14,370 nt of DNA from Cytophagales bacterium (lineage in GTDB: Bacteria > Bacteroidota > Bacteroidia > Cytophagales > Cyclobacteriaceae). The notes below the pieces were generated by a model that searched no databases, had not been told where the DNA came from, and was given only the letters and a program-made list of their open reading frames with translations. The stretch is taken from positions 1-14,370 of the forward strand of contig DPLR01000278.1 in assembly GCA_003541895.1 (NCBI GenBank), written 5' to 3'. Within the stretch, counting starts at the first letter, position 1. Each line of letters starts with the position of its first letter. A program made the translations under genes and the position numbers. Below are positions 5,494 to 13,846 of the stretch, piece by piece.

Positions 5494-6240
5494 GTGAACA
5501 ACAATATAATTGTGCGCGAAGCCACTGCTTCTGATGCGCACTGGGCTGAAACAATAACTAACGAGATGGCCGAGTCGGCCAAGGCACGGGGCACAGGCAT
5601 CGCCAAGCGGTCGCCTGAGTACGTGAAAATGAAAATGGAAGAAGGCAAAGCCGTAGTTGCCCACACCGAAAGTGGCGAGTGGGTAGGCTTCTGCTACATC
5701 GAATCGTGGGAGCACGAAAAATTTGTGGCCAACAGCGGACTCATCGTAGCTCCGGCATTCCGCAAGAGTGGTGTGGCCAAGCAAATCAAACAGAAGGTAT
5801 TTGCGCTTTCGCGGAAAAAATATCCTGACGCAAAAATATTTGGGTTGACTACGGGATTAGCGGTTATGAAAATCAATTCCGATCTCGGCTACGAGCCCGT
5901 AACTTATTCGGAACTCACCAACGATGACGAATTTTGGAAAGGTTGCCAGAGCTGCGTGAACTACGAAATACTGATGAGTAAAAATCGTAAAAACTGCATG
6001 TGCACGGCTATGCTTTACGATCCGGCTGAAAAGGCGAAAGAAGAACCAAAATTGCTCGAGGCTCTTGAACAGCACAAACCTGAACCGGTTACGCGCGAGG
6101 CCAAAGAGTTTGCGTATTATTCAAAAATCTACGAACGGTTCTTGCGCCTCAAACAATTTGTTTTGTTGAAAGGCGGTAGAAAAAAAGAAAGCGATGAAAA
6201 CAAAAAGTCACCGCTATTAAGTTTTCTTTTTTTCTGGTAA
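5494..6240 (+). CDS. GNAT acyltransferase, probable glutamate N-acyltransferase of the arginine pathway (argA-like)
   Basis: This is a 248-residue GNAT-fold acyltransferase, first gene of the arginine operon. The acyl-CoA motif is at residues 83-107 (GLIVAPAFRKSGVAKQIKQK, with R90-K-S-G-V-A). The substrate-side block KIFGLTTGLAVMKINSDLGY follows at about 114-133. Standing first in an operon that otherwise lacks argA or argJ, it most likely acylates glutamate with acetyl- or, given the succinyl-type transcarbamylase, succinyl-CoA. A cysteine cluster, C151-x2-C154 and C168-x-C170, suggests a bound metal. The tail beyond residue 180 is charged and ends in an aromatic-rich LLSFLFFW. GTG at 5494 is preferred as start because AGAGAAA lies 6-12 bases upstream; the in-frame TTG at 5470 sits directly on the attenuator T-run. 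The assignment by context is good; the acyl donor is inferred. Confidence 0.75.
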   Translation: MNNNIIVREATASDAHWAETITNEMAESAKARGTGIAKRSPEYVKMKMEEGKAVVAHTESGEWVGFCYIESWEHEKFVANSGLIVAPAFRKSGVAKQIKQKVFALSRKKYPDAKIFGLTTGLAVMKINSDLGYEPVTYSELTNDDEFWKGCQSCVNYEILMSKNRKNCMCTAMLYDPAEKAKEEPKLLEALEQHKPEPVTREAKEFAYYSKIYERFLRLKQFVLLKGGRKKESDENKKSPLLSFLFFW

Positions 6241-6277
6241 ATCAACTACGGCATTTTAAATTCTATATTCTTATCAA

Positions 6278-7477
6278 ATGAAAAAAGTTGTTTTGGCATT
6301 TAGCGGGGGATTGGACACTTCGTACTGTGCTATTTATCTCACGAAAGAGTTGGGGTATGAAGTCCACACACTAACAGTAAACACCGGTGGATTTTCTTCC
6401 GAAGAAATTAAGTCGATTGAAAAGCGTGCATTAAGCCTTGGCGTGAAATCGCATAAGACCATTGACGAGACAAAAAATTATTACGACAAAGTAATTAAGT
6501 ACTTGGTTTTCGGGAATGTATTAAAGAATGGAACCTATCCGCTGAGTGTAAGTGCTGAGCGGATGTCGCAGGCGTTGGCAGCAGCAAACTACGCGAGAGA
6601 AATAAATGCCGAAGCCGTTGCGCACGGAAGCACAGGTGCCGGCAATGACCAGGTGCGCTTCGACATGGTGATTCAAATTCTTGCTCCCGGTATTGAGATC
6701 ATCACTCCCATCCGCGATATGCGTTTGAGCCGCGAAGCTGAAATCGAATATCTGAAGAAGAATGGCGTTGAGATGAATTTCGAAAAAGCGAAGTACTCTA
6801 TTAATAAAGGAATCTGGGGAACTTCGGTGGGTGGTAAAGAAACCTTGAATTCACTTGGCATGTTGCCCGAAGAAGCGTGGCCAACACAGATCACCAAATC
6901 TGAAAAAGAAGATGTAACGCTTGGCTTTGAAAAAGGTGAATTGGTAAAAGTGAATGGAAAAAAATTCCCTCATCCTACCGAAGCCATTCAAGCTCTGCAA
7001 GAAATTGCCGGGCCGTTTGGAATCGGTCGCGACATTCATGTGGGCGATACCATCATTGGCATCAAAGGCCGTGTTGGTTTTGAAGCAGCTGCACCGGTGA
7101 TAATAATTAAGTCGCATCATGCGTTGGAGAAACACGTGCTCACCAAATGGCAGTTGAGTTGGAAAGATCAGCTCGCCCAGTTTTATGGCAACTGGCTGCA
7201 CGAAGGCCAATACCTCGATCCAATCATGCGCGATATGGAAGCGTTCCTCACCAGCTCGCAGCATAATGTTTCAGGCGAAGTTTCCGTTTCACTTTATCCC
7301 AATCGATTTGTGATCAACGGAATTACTTCTTCTTACGATCTGATGTCGTCTAAGTTTGGAAAGTATGGCGAAATGAATTTGGGCTGGACAGGCGATGACG
7401 TGAAAGGCTTCACCAAAATTTTTGGAAATCAAGTGGCAATTTATCATCAAGTGAAAGCGGAAGCAGAAAAGAAATGA
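6278..7477 (+). CDS. argG: Argininosuccinate synthase
   Basis: This cytoplasmic enzyme joins citrulline and aspartate, using ATP, to give argininosuccinate, the second-last step of arginine synthesis. The 399-residue length is normal. The N-type ATP pyrophosphatase P-loop SGGLDTS is at residues 9-15. The aspartate/citrulline binding block HGSTGAGNDQVRFD is at 116-129, and SVSAERMSQ lies near 90-98. The gene starts 37 bases after the GNAT stop and its TGA overlaps the argC ATG by four bases (ATGA), so it is translationally coupled to argC. Placing argG near the front of the operon, ahead of argC, is a feature I associate with Bacteroidota arginine clusters. Confidence 0.96.
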   Translation: MKKVVLAFSGGLDTSYCAIYLTKELGYEVHTLTVNTGGFSSEEIKSIEKRALSLGVKSHKTIDETKNYYDKVIKYLVFGNVLKNGTYPLSVSAERMSQALAAANYAREINAEAVAHGSTGAGNDQVRFDMVIQILAPGIEIITPIRDMRLSREAEIEYLKKNGVEMNFEKAKYSINKGIWGTSVGGKETLNSLGMLPEEAWPTQITKSEKEDVTLGFEKGELVKVNGKKFPHPTEAIQALQEIAGPFGIGRDIHVGDTIIGIKGRVGFEAAAPVIIIKSHHALEKHVLTKWQLSWKDQLAQFYGNWLHEGQYLDPIMRDMEAFLTSSQHNVSGEVSVSLYPNRFVINGITSSYDLMSSKFGKYGEMNLGWTGDDVKGFTKIFGNQVAIYHQVKAEAEKK

Positions 7478-8451
7478 GCAACAAGGTAAAAGTCGGAATA
7501 ATCGGAGGCGCGGGCTACACAGGAGGCGAAACCATTCGTTTGTTGTTGAATCATCCGTTGGTGGAGTTGGTATTTGTTCAAAGTAGAAGTCAGGAAGGAA
7601 AATTCTTGCATAACGTGCATTCGGATTTGGTAGGAGAAACATCGTTGAAATTCACTTCAAGCTTTGATAAAAATGTTGACGCAGTTTTCCTTTGTCTCAG
7701 TCACGGTGAAAGCAAAAAGTTTTTAGCCGAAAATATCTTTTCTGATTCAATAAGAATTATTGATCTCGGAAATGATTTCCGCTTAGGCGATTCCGTTGCG
7801 GGGAGAACTTTTGTTTATGGGCTTCCTGAATTTAACAGAGAAGAAATCAAGAAAGCTAAAAATATTGCCAACCCCGGCTGTTTCGCCACCACCATTCAAT
7901 TAGGATTGCTTCCGTTAGCAAAAGCGGGAATTCTAAATGAAGTGAATACTGTTGGTATTACCGGCAGCACGGGCGCAGGGCAAAAATTACAAGAGACCAC
8001 ACACTTCACCTGGCGGGTAAATAATATTTCTGCCTACAAAACTTTAACGCACCAACACCTGGGCGAGATCAACCAAACATTGAATTTACTCCAGCCGAAT
8101 AAAAAGGCTCAAGTGAATTTTGTTCCGTGGCGTGGAGATTTTACAAGGGGAATTTTCGTGAGCTCAATTGTTGAATCAGATAAAACCTTGAGTGACCTGA
8201 ATCAACTCTACAAAGAATTTTATGCATCTCATCCATTCACGCATGTGGCCGATACCATGATCGATCTTAAACAAGTGGTGAACACCAACAAATGTTTGAT
8301 CTATCTCGAAAAAGAAGGAAATAAATTAGTCGTTCATTCTGCATTGGATAATCTTTTGAAAGGTGCCAGCGGGCAAGCCATTCAAAATATGAACTTGATG
8401 TTTGGCTTTGACGAGACGCTAGGACTAAAATTAAAAAGTACCGCATTTTAA
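7474..8451 (+). CDS. argC: N-acyl-gamma-glutamyl-phosphate reductase
   Basis: This 325-residue NADPH-dependent enzyme reduces N-acylglutamyl phosphate to the semialdehyde (third step of the pathway). The Rossmann dinucleotide loop is GGAGYTGGE at residues 11-19. The catalytic cysteine is C136 in ANPGCFATT, the site of the thioester intermediate. The histidine-containing THQHLGEI block near 192-199 and the C-terminal LDNLLKGASGQAIQNMNLMFG are diagnostic of ArgC. The gene overlaps argG by four bases. The natural substrate is probably the N-succinyl rather than the N-acetyl compound, judging from the transcarbamylase downstream. It is followed by a 72-base gap with a large inverted repeat, the widest break inside the operon. 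Confidence 0.95.
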   Translation: MSNKVKVGIIGGAGYTGGETIRLLLNHPLVELVFVQSRSQEGKFLHNVHSDLVGETSLKFTSSFDKNVDAVFLCLSHGESKKFLAENIFSDSIRIIDLGNDFRLGDSVAGRTFVYGLPEFNREEIKKAKNIANPGCFATTIQLGLLPLAKAGILNEVNTVGITGSTGAGQKLQETTHFTWRVNNISAYKTLTHQHLGEINQTLNLLQPNKKAQVNFVPWRGDFTRGIFVSSIVESDKTLSDLNQLYKEFYASHPFTHVADTMIDLKQVVNTNKCLIYLEKEGNKLVVHSALDNLLKGASGQAIQNMNLMFGFDETLGLKLKSTAF

Positions 8452-8456
8452 AAAAT

Positions 8457-8520
8457 CGTTATTCGTTAGCGGTTAAACGGTTAACCAAAACGAAGAACGA
8501 ACAACCATTAACGAACAACG
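8457..8520 (+). repeat. Imperfect inverted repeat in the argC-proC gap
   Basis: The arm CGTTATTCGTTAGCGGTT (8457-8474) pairs with AACCATTAACGAACAACG (8503-8520). This gives an 18-position stem with two mismatches and one G-U. Inside is a smaller palindrome GGTTAACC (8479-8486). The 3' half is built from repeated AACGAA/AACAAC units and runs straight into the proC start codon. No T-run follows, so it is not an ordinary intrinsic terminator. It could be an RNA-processing or stability hairpin, or a dispersed intergenic repeat. Confidence 0.65.
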
Positions 8521-8523
8521 AAT

Positions 8524-9315
8524 ATGAAGTTAGCCATTATCGGAGGAGGAAATTTAGGCACAGCCATCGCGTTGGGTTTGGTTAAATCAGGCACCAACGC
8601 CTCTACTATTTCCATCACACGAAGAAATCTTTTCAAGATCGATCACCTGAAGAAAGATGGATTCGCTCTTACCACAAATAACATCGAAGCAATCAAAGAT
8701 GCATCTGTTATTTTTCTTTGTGTACAACCGAAACAACTCTCACACCTGCTTGACGAAATCCGCTCGTCATTGAAGCCAGAACAGATTTTGGTTTCAACTA
8801 TCACTGGAATTTCAACAGAAGAAATCGCACAACATGCAGCCGTAAAAATTCCGATTATTCGCGCTATGCCAAACACGGCCATCGCCATTGGCAAATCGAT
8901 GACCTGTCTTTGTGCGAAAGATGCCGATGAAAAACATTTGAGTGTGGTGAAAAATATTTTCAATAAACTCGGTGAGACATTGGTGATTGAAGAACGCCTG
9001 ATGAAAGCAGCTACCGTGCTTGCCGCGAGTGGCATCGCTTTCGCCATGCGGTATATCAGAGCTGCAACGCAAGGCGGAATTCAAATGGGCTTCGATGCCG
9101 AAGAAGCACAACTGATTGCTGCGCAAACCGCCAGTGGCGCGGCTTCTCTCCTACTCACACGCGAGTCGCACCCCGAAATGGAAATCGACAAAGTAACAAC
9201 TCCCGAAGGCTGCACCATTGCCGGACTTAACGAAATGGAACATCAAGGTTTGAGCTCGGCATTGATTAAAGGAATTATCACTTCATTCGACAGAATCAAC
9301 AACATTAAGAAATGA
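8524..9315 (+). CDS. proC: Pyrroline-5-carboxylate reductase
   Basis: This 263-residue enzyme makes proline from pyrroline-5-carboxylate with NAD(P)H. The N-terminal nucleotide-binding loop is IIGGGNLGTAIALGL, and the second-strand block VIFLCVQPKQ near residues 60-70 is typical of ProC. The conserved PIIRAMPNTAIAIGKSM is at about 114-130. The C-terminal dimerisation signature reads VTTPEGCTIAGLNEMEHQG, a variant of the usual VTSPGGTT form. It lies within the arginine operon, after a 72-base structured gap from argC, and its TGA overlaps the argD ATG by four bases. Its presence links proline and arginine production from glutamate semialdehyde-type intermediates. Confidence 0.95.
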   Translation: MKLAIIGGGNLGTAIALGLVKSGTNASTISITRRNLFKIDHLKKDGFALTTNNIEAIKDASVIFLCVQPKQLSHLLDEIRSSLKPEQILVSTITGISTEEIAQHAAVKIPIIRAMPNTAIAIGKSMTCLCAKDADEKHLSVVKNIFNKLGETLVIEERLMKAATVLAASGIAFAMRYIRAATQGGIQMGFDAEEAQLIAAQTASGAASLLLTRESHPEMEIDKVTTPEGCTIAGLNEMEHQGLSSALIKGIITSFDRINNIKK

Positions 9316-10442
9316 AATTATTCGATGTATATCCGTTATTCCCGATCGAGCCCGTAAAAGCCGCAGGCTCGTGGCTGTGGAGTAGAGACGGAAAAAAATA
9401 TTTAGATCTGTATGGCGGCCATGCAGTGATTTCGATTGGGCACAATCATCCGCACTTTGTTCAGCGATTGAAAAATCAGCTGGATAAAATTTCTTTCTAT
9501 TCCAACAGCGTTAAAAACAGTTTGCAGGAAGAATTCGCGGAGAAGTTGGGGAAACTTTCCGGCTATCCGGATTACGAATTGTTCTTGTGCAACTCTGGCG
9601 CTGAAGCCAACGAAAACGCATTGAAGCTTGCCAGTTTTGTTACCGGGAGAAAAAAAGTGATCGCATTTAAAAAGTCTTTTCACGGAAGAACTTCAGGCGC
9701 GGTTGCTGCAACCGACAATCCAAAAATCGTAGCACCATTCAATGCTAATCATGAAATTGAGTTTTTGCCTTTCAATGATTTGAATGCTACCAATGAAAAA
9801 ATAAATAACTCAGTTGCAGCAGTAATTATCGAAGGGATTCAGGGTGTAGGTGGAATTCATGTAGCCTCGAATTCCTTTTTAGAATTGCTATCAAAAAAAT
9901 GCAAAGAAGTTGGAGCACTTTTAATTCTTGACGAAGTGCAATCGGGCTACGGGCGTTCAGGAAAATTCTTCGCGCATCAATACAGCAACGCGAAACCCGA
10001 TTTGATTTCAGTAGCCAAGGGAATGGGCAATGGTTTTCCGATTGGTGGCGTGTTGATCAATCCAACGATCAAACCGTGGAGCGGAATGCTCGGCACAACG
10101 TTTGGGGGAAATTATCTTTCTTGTGCTGCGGGATTATCTGTTCTTGAAGTAATTGAATCAGAAAACTTAATGGTGAATGCCTTAGCTGTCGGAAATTATT
10201 GGATGGATGAACTTAAAAAATTGGAAGCCATCAAAGAAGTTCGCGGACTAGGTTTGATGATCGGTTTCGATTTGCCCGAAGAATTCAGTTCGCTGCGAAA
10301 AGATTTGTTGTTCAACAACCATATTTTTACAGGGGAAGCAAAGCCCAACACCGTGCGATTGCTACCTTCGTTGGCATTGAAAAAATCAGAAGCCGATATT
10401 TTATTGGAAGCCTTATCCATCCACTTAAAAGCCGTTGTGTAA
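9312..10442 (+). CDS. argD: N-acylornithine aminotransferase
   Basis: This class-III pyridoxal-phosphate aminotransferase of 376 residues converts N-acylglutamate semialdehyde to N-acylornithine, with glutamate as amino donor. Visible features are the cofactor phosphate loop NSGAEANENALKLA (about 94-107), SFHGRTSGA (122-130), the Asp that holds the pyridine ring, D207 in ILDEVQSGYGRSG, the Schiff-base lysine K236 in SVAKGMGNGFPIGG, and TTFGGNYLSCAAG. Length is slightly shorter than the usual 390-405, mainly at the N-terminus. It overlaps proC by four bases, and its TAA shares one base with the argF' ATG (TAATG). Family is certain; preference for a succinylated substrate is inferred from the operon. 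Confidence 0.95.
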   Translation: MKLFDVYPLFPIEPVKAAGSWLWSRDGKKYLDLYGGHAVISIGHNHPHFVQRLKNQLDKISFYSNSVKNSLQEEFAEKLGKLSGYPDYELFLCNSGAEANENALKLASFVTGRKKVIAFKKSFHGRTSGAVAATDNPKIVAPFNANHEIEFLPFNDLNATNEKINNSVAAVIIEGIQGVGGIHVASNSFLELLSKKCKEVGALLILDEVQSGYGRSGKFFAHQYSNAKPDLISVAKGMGNGFPIGGVLINPTIKPWSGMLGTTFGGNYLSCAAGLSVLEVIESENLMVNALAVGNYWMDELKKLEAIKEVRGLGLMIGFDLPEEFSSLRKDLLFNNHIFTGEAKPNTVRLLPSLALKKSEADILLEALSIHLKAVV

Positions 10443-11398
10443 TGAAGAAATTTCTTTCTGTAGAAGATGCTCCCTCCATTTCAACGTTAGTTGAACGCGC
10501 GCTTACTTACAAAGCCGATCCCTACAAAGACAAAACGCTAGGCCATAACAAAACGATGGGGATGTTGTTTCTTAACCCAAGCATGCGCACGCGCATCAGC
10601 ACACAACTGGCCGCGAAACAATTGGGTATGGAAGTAATTGTATTCAATGTTGGGCAAGAAGGTTGGGCATTGGAGTTTGAAGAAGAAGTGATCATGAGTG
10701 GCACCACCGTAGAAAACGTGAAGGATGCTGCGCCTGTGCTGGGGAAATATTTTGATATACTCGGTGTCAGAACTTTTCCAACGCTAAAAGATAAAGTAGA
10801 GGACTACAGTGAATTTTATATTCAGCAGTTTGTAAAATATTCGGGCATTCCCGTGGTGAGCCTCGAGAGTGCAACACTTCATCCGCTGCAGAGTCTTACT
10901 GATGTTATCACCATCACTGAAACGTTTAAAGAAAAGAGAAAACCAAAAATCGTACTCACCTGGGCTCCGCATGTCAAAGCTTTACCGCAATGTGTAGCCA
11001 ATAGTTTTGCACAGTGGATCAACGCGTGGGGCAAAGCTGACTTTGTTATCACACATCCGGAAGATTATGAACTGGATTCAAAGTTTACCAATGGCGCACA
11101 GATCATTCACGATCAGAAAGAAGCATTGAAAGGAGCTGACTTTGTTTATGTAAAAAACTGGAGCACGTACACCGACTACGGAAAAATTTACAGTAATGAT
11201 CCAAGCTGGATGCTTACACAAAAGAAAATGGAAGTCACCAATCAGGCGAAAGTAATGCACTGTCTCCCCGTACGAAGAAATGTAGAATTAAGCGATGAAG
11301 TGCTCGACAACCCGAACAGCTTGGTGACACACCAGGCGGGCAACCGTGTGTGGGCTGCGCAAGCGGTGTTAAGCGAAGTTCTGAAAAGTATCAAATAG
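10442..11398 (+). CDS. argF': N-succinyl-L-ornithine transcarbamylase (ArgF')
   Basis: This 318-residue transcarbamylase adds the carbamoyl group to an N-acylated ornithine rather than to ornithine itself. Carbamoyl-phosphate motif S47-M-R-T-R51, HPLQ at 147-150 and HCLPVRR at 273-279 are all present. The sequence closely follows the Bacteroides fragilis N-succinylornithine enzyme as I remember it, for example TWAPHVKALPQ, NSFAQW and FVITHPEDYELD. Residue 90, which is Pro in that enzyme and Glu in the Xanthomonas N-acetylornithine enzyme, is Val here (SGTTVEN). Published mutagenesis, as I recall it, found that changing the Xanthomonas Glu to Pro, Ser, Ala or Val gives succinyl specificity, so Val90 supports N-succinylornithine. 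It begins inside the argD stop codon and lies 10 bases before argB. It is not an ordinary ornithine transcarbamylase, although automatic annotation may say so. Confidence 0.9.
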   Translation: MKKFLSVEDAPSISTLVERALTYKADPYKDKTLGHNKTMGMLFLNPSMRTRISTQLAAKQLGMEVIVFNVGQEGWALEFEEEVIMSGTTVENVKDAAPVLGKYFDILGVRTFPTLKDKVEDYSEFYIQQFVKYSGIPVVSLESATLHPLQSLTDVITITETFKEKRKPKIVLTWAPHVKALPQCVANSFAQWINAWGKADFVITHPEDYELDSKFTNGAQIIHDQKEALKGADFVYVKNWSTYTDYGKIYSNDPSWMLTQKKMEVTNQAKVMHCLPVRRNVELSDEVLDNPNSLVTHQAGNRVWAAQAVLSEVLKSIK

Positions 11399-11408
11399 CG
11401 ACACGAAC

Positions 11409-12200
11409 ATGAACAAATTATACATCATAAAAATCGGAGGAAATGTTCTTGACAACGAACATGCACTTCATACATTTCTGCAAGACTTCGCTTCGATTCA
11501 AGCGCCAAAAATTCTTGTGCACGGTGGCGGAAAAATTGCCACGCAAATTGGCAATCAGCTGGGAATTGAATCGAAATACATTGACGGACGGAGAATCACC
11601 GATGCACAAACGCGCGATCTCGTCACCATGGTGTACGGTGGTTTGCTCAACAAACAATTGACAGCTCACCTGCAGACGCTTCATTGCAATGCCATTGGTG
11701 TGACCGGTGCAGACGGAAATTTATTGAAGGCCGTGAAACGACCCATTGGTAAAATTGATTACGGCTACGTGGGTGATATCAAACCCGATGATGTCAACTC
11801 TACGTTTTTGTATTTTTTGCTCAAGCAAAATGTGGTTCCGGTATTTGCACCACTTACGCATTCGAACGGACAAATCTTAAACACGAATGCCGATACCATT
11901 GCTTCTGTACTCGCCATTTCACTTAGCAAACATTTTGAAATTCGTTTGATGTTCTGCTTTGAAAAGAAAGGTGTGTTGAAAAACGTGAATGACGACAGTT
12001 CAGTGATCCATCAACTCAATGAATCATCCTATCAAAAATTATTGAAGGATGGCGCACTGGCTGATGGCATTTTACCAAAACTTGAAAACTCTTTTTCGGC
12101 CATCAACGCTGGCGTAAAAGAAGTCCTGATCGGTGACGCGAAAGATCTCATCAAAAATATCCGGGAAACAACGGAAGGCACACTCATTACAAAATCATGA
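11409..12200 (+). CDS. argB: N-acylglutamate kinase
   Basis: This 263-residue amino-acid kinase phosphorylates the gamma carboxylate of N-acylglutamate, the second step of the pathway. Catalytic K8 lies in IIKIGGNV, followed by the HGGGK loop (39-43), the substrate-binding DGRRITDAQTRD (about 59-70), the NTNAD nucleotide/active-site block (158-162) and the catalytic lysine K224 in GILPKLENS. It lacks the N-terminal helix of arginine-inhibited kinases, so strong feedback control at this protein is not expected from the sequence. The gene starts 10 bases after argF' and overlaps argE by four bases (ATGA). The likely substrate is N-succinylglutamate or N-acetylglutamate. Confidence 0.94.
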   Translation: MNKLYIIKIGGNVLDNEHALHTFLQDFASIQAPKILVHGGGKIATQIGNQLGIESKYIDGRRITDAQTRDLVTMVYGGLLNKQLTAHLQTLHCNAIGVTGADGNLLKAVKRPIGKIDYGYVGDIKPDDVNSTFLYFLLKQNVVPVFAPLTHSNGQILNTNADTIASVLAISLSKHFEIRLMFCFEKKGVLKNVNDDSSVIHQLNESSYQKLLKDGALADGILPKLENSFSAINAGVKEVLIGDAKDLIKNIRETTEGTLITKS

Positions 12201-13258
12201 AAACCATTAATGAGTTGCATTCAGAAAGCATCGATTTGCTTGCCAAGCTGATTGCAACTCCATCGTTTAGTCGCGAAGAAAATAAAACTGCAGATATCCT
12301 TCAAGAATTTTTTGCATCGCATCATATTCAAACGCACCGCAAAGGAAATAACGTGTGGGCGATTGGTCAGCACTTTGATGAAACAAAACCCACGCTGCTC
12401 CTAAATTCGCACCACGACACCGTAAAACCAAACCCGGCTTACACGCGCGATCCGTTTCATCCAACTATCGAAGAAGGAAAATTATTCGGACTCGGAAGCA
12501 ATGATGCGGGCGGGCCGCTTGTATCACTCATCGCAACATTTTTGTTTTTCAATTATCGAAATAATTTAAAATACAATTTGGTATTTGCAGCTTCTGCCGA
12601 AGAGGAGATTTCTGGTTTCAATGGAATTGAAAGCATCTGGAACGATCTTCCAAAAATTGATTGTGCTATTGTTGGAGAACCAACGCTTACCGATATTGCT
12701 GTTGCTGAAAAAGGTTTGCTCGTGCTTGATTGCACCGCGAAGGGAAAAGCTGGTCATGCCGCTCGTGAAGAAGGCGTGAACGCGATTTACGAAGCGCTAA
12801 AAGACATCGAGTGGTTTCGTTCATTTGAGTTTCCAAAAAATTCTTCTGTGCTTGGAAAAATAAAAATGTCGATCACTGTAATTAATGCCGGACAAGCGCA
12901 CAATCAAGTTCCACCTGAATGCAAATTCACAGTTGACATTCGTGTGACTGATTCTTACACCTTAGAAGAAGTTTTGGAAACAGTTCGTCAACATGTGAAA
13001 TCAGAAATTGTTCCACGCTCGCTTCGGTTAAGACCATCAGGAATTACCGAAGACCATCCACTTTATATCTCAGGGAAAAAATTGAATAAAAAATTGTACG
13101 GCTCGCCCACCACATCCGACCAAGCGTTGATTCCTGTGGCATCTATTAAAATGGGCCCGGGCGATTCAGCACGCTCGCATAGTGCTGACGAATTTATTTT
13201 TATAGACGAAATCAAAAAAGGAATCGAATCATACATTCAACTAATTGAAAACTTGTAA
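12197..13258 (+). CDS. argE: M20 family N-acylornithine/N-acylcitrulline deacylase
   Basis: This 353-residue metal-dependent amidohydrolase of the M20/ArgE-DapE group removes the N-acyl group late in the pathway. Because the transcarbamylase acts on the acylated compound, the expected substrate is N-succinylcitrulline rather than N-acylornithine. Metal-site residues are H72 and D74 (NSHHDTVKP), the bridging D103 (GSNDAGG), the general base E136 with E137 (SAEEEISG), E161 (VGEPT), and the C-terminal His in [11 protein letters not shown]. The lid/dimerisation region with [15 protein letters not shown] is between. It overlaps argB by four bases, and its TAA shares one base with the ATG of the Nudix gene. 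The enzyme class is certain; the exact acyl group is not. Confidence 0.92.
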   Translation: MKTINELHSESIDLLAKLIATPSFSREENKTADILQEFFASHHIQTHRKGNNVWAIGQHFDETKPTLLLNSHHDTVKPNPAYTRDPFHPTIEEGKLFGLGSNDAGGPLVSLIATFLFFNYRNNLKYNLVFAASAEEEISGFNGIESIWNDLPKIDCAIVGEPTLTDIAVAEKGLLVLDCTAKGKAGHAAREEGVNAIYEALKDIEWFRSFEFPKNSSVLGKIKMSITVINAGQAHNQVPPECKFTVDIRVTDSYTLEEVLETVRQHVKSEIVPRSLRLRPSGITEDHPLYISGKKLNKKLYGSPTTSDQALIPVASIKMGPGDSARSHSADEFIFIDEIKKGIESYIQLIENL

Positions 13259-13839
13259 TGGCAAACGAGCGCGTAAAAATTTCAAAGACAGAAATTCTCT
13301 CTAACAACTGGTACACGTTAAAGAAAGTCACCTTCGACTTTCAAAAAAGAAATGGTCAGTGGGTCTCGCAAAGTCGTGAAGCATACGATCGTGGTAATGG
13401 CGCCACCATTCTATTATACAACAAAGAAAGCAAAACCGTAATCCTCACTCGCCAATTTCGACTTCCCACATTCATCAATGGAAATGAAAATGGAATGCTT
13501 ATTGAAACTTGTGCCGGCCTGCTCGACCTTGACAATCCTGAAGATTGCATTCGGAGGGAAACCGAGGAAGAAACCGGTTATCAAATTTCATCTCCAAAAA
13601 AAATATTCGAAGTATACATGTCACCAGGCTCAGTCACTGAGTTGTTGTATTTCTTTGTTGCAGAATATTCTAAGAACATGAAGATAAATGAAGGTGGTGG
13701 TGTAGGTGACCATGAAGACATCGAGGTATTGGAACTTCCATTTGAGCAAGCTTACAACATGATTGCCTCGGGTGAAATCAAGGATGGAAAAACAATTATG
13801 CTTTTGCAGTACGCTAAACTAAATTTGTCATTAGCTTAA
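13258..13839 (+). CDS. nudK: NudK-type GDP-sugar Nudix pyrophosphatase
   Basis: This 193-residue Nudix hydrolase closely resembles E. coli NudK (GDP-mannose pyrophosphatase, 191 residues), from the N-terminal [16 protein letters not shown] through [32 protein letters not shown], the Nudix helix region [26 protein letters not shown], and the C-terminal [17 protein letters not shown] and GEIKDGKT. Such enzymes split nucleotide sugars such as GDP-mannose to a sugar phosphate and a nucleoside monophosphate with Mg2+. Its position between argE and argH, overlapping the argE stop by one base and seven bases before argH, has no obvious metabolic reason. It is probably cotranscribed. NudK subfamily is likely; the physiological substrate is not proven. 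Confidence 0.88.
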   Translation: MANERVKISKTEILSNNWYTLKKVTFDFQKRNGQWVSQSREAYDRGNGATILLYNKESKTVILTRQFRLPTFINGNENGMLIETCAGLLDLDNPEDCIRRETEEETGYQISSPKKIFEVYMSPGSVTELLYFFVAEYSKNMKINEGGGVGDHEDIEVLELPFEQAYNMIASGEIKDGKTIMLLQYAKLNLSLA

Positions 13840-13846
13840 GATTGAT

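Noticed and set aside
5413..5784. 123-codon minus-strand open frame over the attenuator and GNAT start
   Set aside because: It is antisense to the GNAT gene and the terminator, and resembles no family.
6851..7264. 137-codon minus-strand open frame inside argG
   Set aside because: It lies wholly antisense to argG, whose motifs are unmistakable.
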